Shown: one piece after another, positions 1-9,598 of the stretch
Layout of the letters: the number at the start of each line of letters is the position of its first letter
Numbering within the stretch: position 1 is the stretch's first letter
Assembly (NCBI GenBank): GCA_963989385.1
Contig: OZ022499.1
Location: forward strand, 78,543,903 to 78,607,902
Reading direction: 5' to 3'
Source of the DNA: Ctena decussata
Lineage: Eukaryota > Mollusca > Bivalvia > Lucinida > Lucinidae
Length of the DNA stretch: 64,000 nucleotides
Notes under the pieces: generated by a model
What the model was told of the DNA's origin: nothing
Seen by the model: only the letters and a program-made list of their open reading frames with translations
The model's database searches: none
Translations under genes and position numbers: made by a program

Positions 1-216
1 GATTGCATTTCACTGCCGCTTCAAGGCGCGTCTTCAGCTGACCTTGACTGGACATGATGACACGGAACTGTGCAGGATAGGTAGGTCCAATCTTCATTAA
101 TCTGGCAAGAGAGTCTTCGTGAATTTGTCTAGTATATCTACTAGCAACAGGTAGAGTTTTTTCGTCGAGCAGGAATGACACAAGGATAGGTAGGAACACT
201 GTCAACAATGTTATAT
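1..216 (-). CDS. HEATR5B: HEATR5B exon 36 (runs off window)
   Basis: Residues 1888-1959, HITLLTVFLPILVSFLLDEK, then YTRQIHEDSLARLMKIGPTY and PAQFRVIMSSQGQLKTRLEA. Human: [20 protein letters not shown] then LKVRLETAV. Acceptor ATTTTCCAG. No stop occurs before position 1. Human has about 30 more residues, so the tail and stop lie just outside. Confidence 0.93.
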
Positions 217-473
217 CTGGAAAATCAAACAAAACAAAAATGTCATTATATGCATAGCATAACAAATATGATGGGTCATCAATGCTTCAACAGTACACTG
301 TTTATTTTCCAGTGTCTTAGCTATAGAAATTCTAATTACGAAGATGGAATTAACTTTTAACTCTGGCAAAAAACTTTAGTGAAATTTTGGCACAGAATTT
401 ACTATAATCTAAAAACACTCACAGAACATTTCTTTTTTTAAAAATCTGTGTGCAAAAAAAGCATGATCTCTCG
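217..473. other. Intron 35, near-acceptor part: nothing recognised
   Basis: AT-rich intron sequence without a terminal repeat, hairpin or open frame I can name. Confidence 0.5.
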
Positions 474-691
474 ATAAGGTGACTGAGTACACTTTCAGAG
501 GAACCAACTCTGCCATTTTCATTTAAGCCACCCTTACCAATGAAGTCAACACCTTGTAGCAAATTCTTTCCTTTAAGAATATTGCCCATTATCCCATTCT
601 CACAGATCAGCAAAGAGGAAGTCAAAGAAGTTGTCTCCCTTTATACATTTAAATATGGCAGAAAAACATGGAGGTGTACTATACACCCTAA
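474..691. mobile_element. MITE family A, copy 1
   Basis: AAGGTGACTGAGTACACTTT CAGAGGAA to CATGGAGGTGTACTATACACC. Family A has TTAAGGTGTATGGGTACAC ends and a central inverted repeat around AAGGAAAGAATTTGCTCC. Intron between exons 35 and 36. Confidence 0.6.
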
Positions 692-902
692 TATGAAGCA
701 ATAACCTTGATAGCAGTATATAATGTACAAATTTTGCAAGTACTTTTTTCAAGTCCAAATTTCCATATTTTGCTCATTACATAAAAAACTTTAATCAAAA
801 TTATAAGAGTGGGAGTCCATTGTGGACAAAACAGTGACTGCAATAGGTTTTCCTGTACTTTCGTACAAGCAAGCCAAGGAGTAAAACAGTATATGAACTC
901 AC

Positions 903-1116
903 GTTTGCTTTCTTCAGCAATAGAAATCAACAACTCAAAGCAATTAATGCAGGTAAGCAACAAATCTCTCTCCGTTTCTGTGGTTGGTTGTGATGAACTA
1001 GCATTGTAAAGATACTCCGCTATCTTTGGGGCCATGTAGTGTATATACGGCATGGCATCTTCAGATGGTAGGTGGGTGATGATAGATAAAAACATCTGGA
1101 TACATTTCAATTTCAC
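903..1116 (-). CDS. HEATR5B: HEATR5B exon 35
   Basis: Residues 1817-1887, VKLKCIQMFLSIITHLPSED, then AMPYIHYMAPKIAEYLYNAS and RDLLLTCINCFELLISIAEE. Human: [20 protein letters not shown]. Acceptor TTTACAG, donor AAAC|GTGAGT, phase 1 out. Confidence 0.95.
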
Positions 1117-1156
1117 CTGTAAAGAAAATGTAAGCTATGTCAGCTAAAAAAAGCCT

Positions 1157-1296
1157 ATAACCCAACTAAATCTGTTGGTAAATAGGTTTGGAAAACCTAT
1201 TTATCAACTGATTTAGTTGGGTTAAGGCTACCCAACTAAATCTGTTGATCAGTAAGTTTGGAAAATCTATTCATCAACAGATTTAGTTTGGCTTAA
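1157..1296. repeat. Two tandem palindromes (~68 bp each)
   Basis: AACCCAACTAAATCTGTTGG TAAATAGGTTTGGAAAACCTATTTATCAACTGATTTAGTTGGGTT, followed at once by a second diverged copy ending TAGTTTGGCTT. Two neighbouring hairpins 40 bp above exon 35. Confidence 0.75.
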
Positions 1297-1879
1297 GGCT
1301 TTGAGATGGCATACAACAAAAGGGCTGTTAAGTGACAACCCATAACAACTCAATACCCATGCACTGTGGTGAGATCATGTGCTGTTTGTACAAATCTCTG
1401 GACTTTACAGCATCTACTGGCACCATATCAATCTATGATGCATACCAGCTTGCACTGGCTGCTTTGTTTTAGCATTCACACACATTATCTATCAGCCAGA
1501 AAACAGCTGGACCTTGTTGATTTCCAAGCTAACTGCACAAGCCCTTCCTGAGTGGACTTGATGTTTGCAGTCCAGGACTCTGGGCATGGGCAGGCTGCAA
1601 AAACTGTGAACTGGGAAACTTTCACATATTCTTAAGTGTTAAAGATTTGTATCTATGGTTTTCATAATACAGGTAATTAAAGGCCATAAGAATTTTGTGA
1701 TATTGCTATTTTGCTTATATTCACATACACAAAACAGATTTCCTGATTTACAGTACTATAATTATTATGTCACAATTATTGACAGAAATCTCCATATCCA
1801 CAACTCCTGAGAAGTAACAATGATGAGTACAATAGCTATTTCTATACTGTAATGCAAGCAAACTAGAACTGGTTCCTAC

Positions 1880-2031
1880 CTGTGTGTCAGTAGACTGCCA
1901 GCAGTCTAAATATATCTTCATACACACACTGAACAAGGGCTGTGACTTGTTGATAAGCTGGGCACCAAACAGCACAAACACAGTGACAGCTGTTAGTAAT
2001 GTCACCTCATTCATTCCAGGGTAATCTGTAT
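1880..2031 (-). CDS. HEATR5B: HEATR5B exon 34
   Basis: Residues 1766-1816, DTDYPGMNEVTLLTAVTVFV, then LFGAQLINKSQPLFSVCMKI and YLDCWQSTDTQ. Human: [20 protein letters not shown]. Acceptor ACATTTCAG, donor CAG|GTAGGA, phase 0 out. Confidence 0.94.
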
Positions 2032-2088
2032 CTGAAATGTTCAACCCTTACATGCTAGAAATTTACAAGGAGTCAGAATTTAAAGTAT

Positions 2089-2309
2089 GTACAGTCAACT
2101 CTTGATACCTCGAAAACTGATATCTCAAAGTACCCCCTTATATCAAAGAATAAAGTTTGAAATAATTTATTTCTTTTCACATTTAATCTCCTGTTATCCC
2201 AAGCTACTGATATCTCAAAATAAATGTTCTGGTCCCAGAAAATTTACTTTGAGTTATCAGAAATTTTGGATGACCTTCGACTGAGAGATATAGAGAGTTG
2301 ACTGTACTG
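2089..2309. mobile_element. MITE with ACAGTCAACTC ends
   Basis: TACAGTCAACTCTTGATACC TCGAAAACTGATATCTC at the left and GAGAGATATAGAGAGTTGACTGTA at the right. Intron between exons 33 and 34, starting about 58 bp above exon 34. Confidence 0.65.
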
Positions 2310-2587
2310 ACAATTTTCAGTAAATATTTTGAAAATTAATTTAATACAGGTTCACAAAGCACTGTGAACATTTCCCACAGTTGCTACAATATACAATTTT
2401 ATGGAGAAGCATTTTAATCAGATATTTTATGGAAAAATATGAAAACGTATTAGTGAAATGGTTCTAACTAGACACCTGCTTCAGAGACAAGCCACAACAA
2501 TAAGGGAAGGGTTATCAAAGAGATGTTACAATATGTGGCAGGAAATAAGCTACTCTCTTATTTGCAGCCCTAAATTATTTAGTTTAC

Positions 2588-2812
2588 CTGGCTTGGACTG
2601 TCTCAGAATAGTCGTGAGTGCTGCTCTCATCAACCTGTCCCAGAGTTCCAAATGTTTCTTATCATCGTAACGCTTTGTGCTAAATATAGACTTGAGGGCC
2701 GTCAAACAGGCATTGACTGCCACTGGCCTCCGCTTTTCTGTAGTTTTGGCCGACATCTCTCTTAACGTCCCCAGAGTTAGGTGGATTATGGACGGCAAGA
2801 CTGATATACTTC
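2588..2812 (-). CDS. HEATR5B: HEATR5B exon 33
   Basis: Residues 1691-1765, GSISVLPSIIHLTLGTLREM, then RRPVAVNACLTALKSIFSTK and HLELWDRLMRAALTTILRQS. The acceptor CATTGTAG at 2813 is chosen because it gives phase 1 and aligns GSISVLPSI with human GCMTILPTI. The same frame stays open upstream, which could tempt a longer exon. Donor CCAG|GTAAAC. Confidence 0.92.
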
Positions 2813-3403
2813 CTACAATGAGAAGTTTTAGGTGTATGGATAATCCTCCAAAGGGATCACTGTGACATGGAAGTACTTTGCTTTCTTGTACTCCGCTACT
2901 CTTAGTCAAAAGAACATGCTTTCTTTCTAAAGTCAATTCTTTCTTTTAAAAATATTCTCATTAGAGAAGGGATCTCCCAAAAGGGAAAGAAAAAATAATT
3001 CAGCAGAAAAATGGTGGTCAAACCTAAAAGGTGTATCTTTATGTCTAAAGAGTGCTAGTAAATGGCTCAATCAACACTGTTGAGAACATGATCAATGAAG
3101 TTTTCAAACATTGTACATAAGGTGTAACAGCAAGGTGATTTACCGAGATGAGGATTCTAGGATAGTTTTTTTTTTATCTTTCCACAAAAGATAAAATACT
3201 TGTGATTCCTAATTACAACCATACCAGCAAGGTGCTTCAAATAAGGGGCAACAACACTCATTTTTTAAGACTAAACAGAAGCATCACCAAAAACCCATCT
3301 AAATACTACGAAATATATTGTGCTATACTTAGCAGATATGCTACATGGCGACTTGATAAATCATATTTTCTCAAGAAATTATCTAGAGCTCTGTAATACT
3401 GAC
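2813..3403. other. Intron 32: nothing recognised
   Basis: AT-rich sequence with a T run near 3165. The HEATR5B frame stays open for about 40 codons above exon 33 by chance. No repeat family identified. Confidence 0.5.
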
Positions 3404-3685
3404 CTGCATTTGAACACAAGTCTGGAAGTTCTGCCATCACTGAGATTACAGCTCCGATCAGCTGACACGTCTCATCTGTCATCTTACTCAGTCTGACTGG
3501 AGCGTGGAACCCTGTAGTCTGTGCAGCGGGGTTCAGGGCGGGGATACGCTTTGACAGAACACATAAACACACCTCCAATGTAGCAAATACAACTGAGTGT
3601 CCAGGAATTATCTTCCCATCCTCACCTCCTTCACCACCAGGAGGCAGCACAGCTGGTGATGATGACTGATTCTCGGTCTTTGATT
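3404..3685 (-). CDS. HEATR5B: HEATR5B exon 32
   Basis: Residues 1597-1690: a Ser/Pro/Gly-rich linker (ESKTENQSSSPAVLPPGGEG), then GKIIPGHSVVFATLEVCLCV, RLSKMTDETCQLIGAVISVM and AELPDLCSNA. Human: [20 protein letters not shown]. Acceptor TTTTTTAG, donor GCAG|GTCAGT. Confidence 0.95.
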
Positions 3686-3970
3686 CTAAAAAATAGCAGC
3701 TAAATGTGGTTAACAAGTTCAAACCTAATTTTTTTGCATACTTTGTAATGACAGAAATAGCTAGTTCTCAATCATGTCTACTTGGCATTGAGAGGAAAAA
3801 TCTTGGTTCTTTTTAAGCCAAATTCTGTTGCCAGTTTTTTTCGTTTTTTCATATTTCATTTTATTTTTTTTCTTGTATTTACTTGTTTTCATTTAACAAT
3901 GGACCATCCTATTATATCACCACAATGTTGTATTTTACAATACTGTACAGAATTTTTAAACAATCCTGTG

Positions 3971-4066
3971 GAGTGAGTGAACTCTGTTTTAACGTCCCAC
4001 CAACAATGAGGTCATATGAAGACGGGACCTTGGTTTAAAGTCTCATCTCACTATGGACCCCCAAAA
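3971..4066 (+). mobile_element. Short SINE-like element (GAGTGAGTGAACTC family)
   Basis: GAGTGAGTGAACTCTGTTTT AACGTCCCACCAACAATGAG and CTTGGTTTAAAGTCTCATC match the copies at 25660 and 42747. It lies in the intron between exons 31 and 32, ending about 25 bp from exon 31's donor. Confidence 0.65.
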
Positions 4067-4091
4067 AGCCAATAAGCTTATGTGAACTTAC

Positions 4092-4204
4092 CATCTGTCT
4101 GTGACGATATGAACTCTAGGTGTTCATGGGCAGCTTTCACAACCAACTTGACAACATCAAGAACAGCTAGGTGACAAGACACAGATTCTTGAGTCAACAA
4201 TACT
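4092..4204 (-). CDS. HEATR5B: HEATR5B exon 31
   Basis: Residues 1559-1596, RVLLTQESVSCHLAVLDVVK then LVVKAAHEHLEFISSQTD. Acceptor GTTCTTACAG, donor GATG|GTAAGT. Less conserved than its neighbours but in frame on both sides. Confidence 0.93.
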
Positions 4205-4278
4205 CTGTAAGAACAAGAACAGACTTGCACCAAACTCCTTATTGCATTCAAAGATCCAAACAATAGTAAGATACTAGG

Positions 4279-4640
4279 ATACCATGTTTATTGCCTATAA
4301 AACCGGATTTTGACCTCTTATGGAAGTGCAAACTACAATGGGTCACTAGCAAAGTTTACACAATTCCCTTCCGGATTCATTCACCTTGCAAGCGACCCAA
4401 TACAGTTTACACTCAGAAAAATGAAATTCATTCCTTAAATAAAATGGTGTTTTTACATCTCTTGAACAACCCCAAATATCTAAATCAGTCTTGTGAAATT
4501 CAGCAACTGATTCATCTATGAGATGGGTTTTTTCTATCACAAACTATTCCAAAAATCTAGATCCATCTTATAAAATGGGTCTAGATTTTCGAGAGTTTTG
4601 GAAGGGAAAATGCCCATCTAATAACCAAAGAAATACTGTA
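4279..4640. mobile_element. Family-K MITE overlapping the exon 30 splice donor
   Basis: Ends TACCATGTTTATTGCCTATAA and (inverted) TACAGTATTTCTTTGGTTAT; the interior has AAAATCTAGATCCATCTTAT AAAATGGGTCTAGATTTT. It covers 362 of the 437 bp of the intron. Its terminal T at 4640 is the T of the GT donor (4641-4640). Confidence 0.65.
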
Positions 4641-4641
4641 C

Positions 4642-4804
4642 CTGTGCATGACATTGAGCAGTTCTTTGTACAGCATGTTATCTTTGGCAATCTGAGTCCT
4701 GGCCCAGGCCGACTCCAACAGGGCATGTATGGCATGTAAACAACTCTCTGCTGTGGTCCTGGGTAGCTGGATTGTTGGGTTACACATGGCTTCTACACAA
4801 ATAC
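4642..4804 (-). CDS. HEATR5B: HEATR5B exon 30
   Basis: Residues 1505-1558, GICVEAMCNPTIQLPRTTAE, then SCLHAIHALLESAWARTQIA and LYKELLNVMH. Acceptor CTCTTCAG. The donor CACAG|GTACAG overlaps the terminal inverted repeat of a MITE that fills most of the next intron. The junction is fixed by phase 2 and by VMHR|VLLT against human VLHRLLLT. Confidence 0.95.
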
Positions 4805-5428
4805 CTGAAGAGAACAACGGAATGTGTATGGATCCTAATTAAAACCATAGGCAATATTGACTTTTGGCCACTAAGTGCGGAGCAATTACTTTTTAATATG
4901 ATATGACTACCACAGCTTTATATGAAATTACACATACTGTTTAAATTTCAATATATGGACTAATTGATTGTATATTTTCAAAATCATTTAATGAATAATA
5001 GAAAGCTTGCAGATATAGTACCACTCTAAAGCCTATATTTATAGCAAAATTTGACCAGTATGTGTTTTAATTTATTCATTCATTATTTTTCATATATTTA
5101 TTTATTTTGCCTCAGATTTGTGAACTAAAAAGTTTTTTTTTTATGGATCAAAAGTATCCTGGGGATATGTCAAAATTTTCTGACAGTTATAGGAGTGGTT
5201 ATGGATTAGTGATCATATGCTATACCACATATCCCAGGGTCCACCCCCACCCCTACCCCTCTTCACAAAGTTTTTCAGGTGCGACTCTGAACAGAGGTTC
5301 CTGTCTCCATATGCCATTCATGTTGTTGGGATGTTAAGCTCCATTTCACTTCCAAAATCTGATATGTTCTCTAAAGTATCGATCATTTCTTAGAGGCAAT
5401 AGGAAGTTTCCAGCAACTGAATACTTGC
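4805..5428. other. Intron 29 (GC-AG), no clear repeat
   Basis: AT-rich. TATCCTGGGGATATG at about 5155 and CATATCCCAGGGTCC at about 5228 are inverted partners of a possible old element. Begins with GCAAGT at the donor. Confidence 0.5.
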
Positions 5429-5683
5429 CAGTTATGAGATATAATCTCTCAGCATTCGCCTCTTCTGACAACATATTGACTGGTATATTATCCGGAACCA
5501 TGGAAGTATCTCCTTTCTCTTTTCCCGCCTCCTTGTTCAGTTTGGCAAAGCCCGCCTCCTTCAGCCATATTGCGAGGGCATGCAGTATTGATGGCCAGGA
5601 CTTTCTGTAGTGTGGTCGGGCTGATTCAATAGTGTCAACATGGTAAAATGCCCCTCCCTCTGCAGGTAGCTGGGCTGCATACT
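5429..5683 (-). CDS. HEATR5B: HEATR5B exon 29 (GC donor)
   Basis: Residues 1420-1504, EYAAQLPAEGGAFYHVDTIE, then SARPHYRKSWPSILHALAIW, a variable Lys/Glu-rich loop, then SEEANAERLYLITG. Human has [20 protein letters not shown]. Acceptor TGTTGCAG. The donor is ACTG|GCAAGT: phase 1 is required by exon 30 and reproduces human LILG. The GT two bases on (GGCAA|GTATTC) would shift the frame. Confidence 0.94.
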
Positions 5684-5709
5684 CTGCAACAGTTAAGGAA
5701 AGTTTGCCA

Positions 5710-5866
5710 GACTGTACAAATTCTAAGTATTCGGAGAGACAGATCTCAGCAAACAGTGCAGACCCAGATCAGACTGCTCCGTCTGATCAGGGTCTACACC
5801 GTATGCCATTCCATCTACATCTTTTGGAAGCATTACTGCGCTGTAAACCCCAACTGTTCCCCTTTT
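5710..5866. mobile_element. Palindromic MITE, family D-like
   Basis: CAGCAAACAGTGCAGACCCA GATCAGACTGCTCCGTCTGATCAGGGTCTACACCGTATGCC: a palindromic core with outer GCAAACAGTG arm, like 19231-19450. Outer ends unclear. It lies 26 bp above exon 29. Confidence 0.5.
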
Positions 5867-6327
5867 AGGACAATTAAGGTAATTATTGATGGTGTCCCAA
5901 TTTTTATCATTTTTACGGTATTCACTAAGTGCATCTTTTGTTGTTCAAAAATATAATGCAGCAGTTTCTCGCTGTTTTGTGTACGTTTTGTTAATTTCAT
6001 TTATTTTCAACACTATGCTTAAAAATAAAACTATAGTTAATCATAGAGCTGGGGCCTTTTCATTTTCTTTTTTCCTTCTTAGACAACTAAACCCAACAAC
6101 CCTTCATTTAACCATAAAGGGGGTAGTCATTTATATTATTGTATTCTTTTTTAGAAAGCCAACTAGCTTCAAAAAAAAAAAAAAAAAAGATTCAATTATC
6201 TAAGCTTTTTGTTGTCAAAAATTAGATCAAACAACTCTGTTCACTCCTGTATTTAATCAGACTGCCGATCAATCAGCACACCTAGAGGGACAGTTTCTAA
6301 AATTACTATTACAAAGCACAGCACATC
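5867..6327. other. Intron 28 remainder: nothing recognised
   Basis: AT-rich with a run of A at about 6170-6188. Open frames here are low-complexity and look like chance. Confidence 0.5.
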
Positions 6328-6543
6328 TAGGGTAAAGTGGGTAAATTCGGACAGCGGGTAAATGTGGACAAAAACACTGTTTCCTTTATATGTCAGCTGT
6401 TTGGAATTAAAGCAAAATTAACTAGGCAAACAGTGAAAATCCTGATGAGCCGGCTCATTATGAGCCGTCTCATCTGGATTTTCACCGTTTGCAATGGTAT
6501 GTCCGAGTTTACCTGCTGTCCGAAGTTACCTGACTTGACCCTA
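6328..6543. mobile_element. MITE family S, copy 1, next to exon 28
   Basis: TAGGGTAAAGTGGGTAAATT CGGACAGC at the left and GTCCGAAGTTACCTGACTTGACCCTA at the right. The centre has CAAACAGTGAAAATCCTGATGAG and its inverse. It ends 11 bp from the exon 28 donor. Confidence 0.72.
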
Positions 6544-6554
6544 CCCATACTTAC

Positions 6555-6735
6555 CTTGTGGTAGTGACAAAAGAGCATGATCTTTGAGAGCATAGAACCA
6601 GTTCTGACTCAGGGTAGGTAACTCTGCCTGGACCAGGGTTAATAAACTCTCTCCAGAATTTTCTAGAAATTCATCCTCCTCTGATGTACTCACAGAATCT
6701 TTCTCTTGATCTCTCTTTACAGCCACTATATACAC
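6555..6735 (-). CDS. HEATR5B: HEATR5B exon 28
   Basis: Residues 1360-1419, VYIVAVKRDQEKDSVSTSEE (acidic, variable), then SGESLLTLVQAELPTLSQNW and FYALKDHALLSLPQ. Human: [20 protein letters not shown]. Acceptor TTGTTGTAG, donor CAAG|GTAAGT. MITEs lie 22 bp above the exon and 11 bp below it. Confidence 0.96.
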
Positions 6736-6757
6736 CTACAACAATGAAATTTTCATG

Positions 6758-6995
6758 TGAGCTGCAACGCTAAAAAACCAACCATATGGTTGTGCGCCCA
6801 GTGCAGACTCAGATCAGCCTGGGCATCCGCCCAGTCTGATCAGAGTCTTCGCTGCCTGCATGAAGGTAGCTTAGACCCTTGGCTACCCTTTAAGCTCTTA
6901 GGGAAGACTCTGCTCAGACTTGGTGGATGCCGAGGCTGATCTGAGCCTGCGCTGGACGCACAACCGCTTTTTTGGTTTTCTCGCGTCACGGCTCA
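6758..6995. mobile_element. Foldback MITE family B, copy 1
   Basis: Family consensus starts TGAGCCGCGACACGACAAAA and ends with its inverse. The middle holds GACTCAGATCAGCCTGGGCA TCCGCCCAGTCTGATCAG and its inverted copy. This copy starts 22 bp above exon 28. Confidence 0.75.
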
Positions 6996-7120
6996 TGTCA
7001 TTGTGTCAACCTGGCTCAGGGTCAGTATTTCAATAAATCTCTCTAAGAATCTGTGCCCCCATTCTATTTGATAACTTCAGAGTCTTCCTTTTCATTTTTT
7101 TACAATAAAAAGCCACGTCA

Positions 7121-7354
7121 TTAAGGTGTATGGTGCCCCTTTATTTTCTTTTGCTATTTTTACAAAGGGGAACTACTATTGTGACTTCCTGTTTGCTTGC
7201 CTGGACAACAAAGCCCTTTTTAAGGGATAAACTTTTAAAGGAAAGAATTTGCTCCTCTATGAGCAAATTCTTTCCTTTATGAGTGTACCCCCACACAGAA
7301 GGGAGGCAAAAATGAAAGAGTTGCTTCCCCTGAATGTGTATCCATACACCTTAA
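7121..7354. mobile_element. MITE family A, copy 2 (complete)
   Basis: TTAAGGTGTATGGTGCCCCT at the left and GTATCCATACACCTTAA at the right; perfect central palindrome AAAGGAAAGAATTTGCTCCT CTATGAGCAAATTCTTTCCTTT. Confidence 0.75.
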
Positions 7355-7669
7355 ATCACCTGGGAACTGCACCTACCCAGACCAGACTGATCAGGGCATG
7401 CACAGTCCACAACATCCAATTAGTCTTGCTAAACTCACATGCTCATGTATGTGAACAAGCTGATCTGGGTGTGCATTTTGTATGACTTGAGACTGGACTT
7501 CATCTTATGATGATCCATGAAGTTACTTTTGACAAAGAAATCACCTCCCTAGCAAATGCCCAATTTATCCTTACCTCAGAAAACATCATACACTGCTAAA
7601 GGGTTTTATTGCAAAAAATGAGATTATAATTTTTCTGTTTTCACCTACAGAAAACATCAAAATATATTA

Positions 7670-7852
<183 letters not shown>

Positions 7853-7958
7853 CTAGACAGGAAAAACATAAACATGCATCATTTTGTCGTAAATATCAGA
7901 CTCCTCAACCTTTTATAACAGCACCTTTGCCAACTCTGAATTTTGACAAGTACATATG

Positions 7959-8255
7959 TGAGCCATGACACAACAAAACCGACGAAATGACATATGCGCC
8001 TTGATAAGACTCAGATCAGCCATGACACAACAAAACCGACGAAATGACATATACGCCTTGCTAAGACTCAGATCAGCCTGGGCATCCACCCAGTCTGATC
8101 AGAATCTATGCTGAGTGCTAAAACGGTAGCTAAAGGTCTCAGCTACCTACATGCCAACAGCAAAGACTCTGAGCAGAATGAGTGGATGCCCAGGCTGAAC
8201 TGAGTCTTCACGTGGCACACATGCCACTTTGTTGGTTTTGTTGTGATGCAGCTCA
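7959..8255. mobile_element. Foldback MITE family B, copy 2, with 5' duplication
   Basis: The first about 62 bp (GCCATGACACAACAAAACCG ACGAAATGACATAT...) occur twice in tandem before the usual body. It ends GTTGGTTTTGTTGTGATGCAGCTCA. Confidence 0.72.
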
Positions 8256-8261
8256 TTTGTT

Positions 8262-8425
8262 CTATCTCTTTCAATAAAACTGTTGGCACACATTGCAAAC
8301 CCTACCAGACTAATTTTGCCTCCGACCTCTGGCTTTAGAGTCGAGTGCACTAACTACTAAGCCACCGCGTTTCCCACGACCTCTGGCTTCAGAGTCAAGT
8401 GCACTAACTACTGAACCACCGCGTT
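8262..8425 (-). mobile_element. tRNA-derived SINE fragment with tandem head
   Basis: On the minus strand, CGCGGTGGTTCAGTAGTTAG TGCACTTGACTC is followed by a second copy CGCGGTGGCTTAGTAGTTAGTGCACTCGACTC; both resemble a box-A half of a tRNA. It sits between family-B MITE pieces. Confidence 0.45.
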
Positions 8426-8435
8426 TGCTCCCCAC

Positions 8436-8517
8436 TCTGAGTCTGTGCTGGGCTCACAATCACTTTGTTGGTTTTCTCGCGTCGAAAACTTTGTTGGTTT
8501 TCTCGCGTTGCGGCTCA
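8436..8517. mobile_element. Family-B MITE 3' fragment
   Basis: CTGAGTCTGTGCTGGGCTCA CAATC, then CTTTGTTGGTTTTCTCGCGT twice in tandem, then GCGGCTCAT. Only the right arm is present, with a short duplication. Confidence 0.6.
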
Positions 8518-8952
8518 TATATCTATCGACTCCTTGTCTGAAGCTGTGCAGTCGTCTTTATCAATTCACCATAGCCATTGTATGTATACAGATGCTTTCT
8601 ATATTTCTGAAATCAAATTGTAACAGTACTCATTATAAGGCTATTTTAGATATAACAGTATCGTGACATGGCTGCCATTCAGGCTGAACTGCAAAGGAAT
8701 ATAAAGCAAATGAACATTTAATGTTTATTTCCCTATATTGCTTTGTAGTCTGACCTTGATGTTACTCCATGCACTTATAATGCTGTACTTTGCTATGGAC
8801 CCCAAAAGTAGTGTAATAGAAGAACAGAGTTAAACTTGTGCCAACATATAGTTTCAATTCTGGTAATAGTGGTCTCCAAGAGGCTCAGCGGAACAGATCC
8901 ATGGTTGCATCTTCTGGCTACGAGTGTGTCCATTTATGTCAAGATTATATGG

Positions 8953-9143
8953 TACCATATATTATGGGCTATAAAACTGTTTTCCCATCTCTAGAATGAC
9001 CCCAGATATCTAAATTAGTCATGAATGGGGTTTTTTCATTCAAATCAGTCCCAAAAATCTAGATCTTGTTACAAGATGGGTCTAGATTTTTGGCATTGTT
9101 TTGGACGGGAACCCCCCCATTTTATAAGCAAAGAAATAGTGTA
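8953..9143. mobile_element. Family-K MITE
   Basis: TACCATATATTATGGGCTAT at the left and CATTTTATAAGCAAAGAAATAGTGTA at the right, with the same central TCTAGATC palindrome as 4279-4640. It ends 40 bp before the lone PH-like exon. Confidence 0.6.
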
Positions 9144-9182
9144 ATCCTATGGCTTTCATTACTAGTTATGTTTTGTTCACAG

Positions 9183-9350
9183 ACACCATTTGGTCAGATC
9201 CACCTCCAGGATGCTCGTCTTGAAGAAATTGACATAGCAACAGACTCAGACGAGGAAACAGAAATTGCCAAGACAAATAAACATGTGATAGTGATCTGGC
9301 CACCGTATCAGGGCCCCACCTACCTCATACTGCCTACAAAACAAGAAAAA
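9183..9350 (+). pseudogene. Lone PH-domain-like exon (PLEKHH/MAX-1-type), plus strand
   Basis: An open segment of exactly 56 codons, flanked by an acceptor (TTTTGTTCACAG) and a donor (AAAAA|GTAGGT). It reads TPFGQIHLQDARLEEIDIAT, DSDEETEIAKTNKHVIV and GPTYLILPTKQEK. The order IHLQDAR.EE, then DSDEE, then QGPTYL, then K.EK resembles a PH-domain exon of PLEKHH-family proteins as I recall them. No neighbouring PLEKHH exon is visible on the plus strand. It lies antisense inside a HEATR5B intron, 40 bp after a MITE. It could be a captured exon copy, a pseudogene remnant, or one exon of a gene extending outside; the name is tentative. Confidence 0.6.
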
Positions 9351-9598
9351 GTAGGTATTCACAGTAAGCAGTAGGGCATATCTCAGAAGCCTGTCATTTT
9401 ATAAGCTGTATATAGTTCTCAGAGTCATTTGGTTAAACATACACTTTTTTTTCCACTGCAAACTTAGATGTGTTTTTCATGTTTCATGTACATATTTCAT
9501 AGTATCAGTATGTCATGAAATTCTGGGCATAATGTGTGTTTGCTGTTTTGCCCTACTGTTTGTTGTTGAAAAGAAAATGACCAAGAACAGATTACTTT

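Noticed and set aside
2813..2936. Longer exon 33 beginning above 2812
   Set aside because: The frame is open upstream, but the acceptor CATTGTAG at 2813 gives the right phase and aligns GSISVLPSI with human; a weaker AG at 2846 would add 11 residues absent in human.
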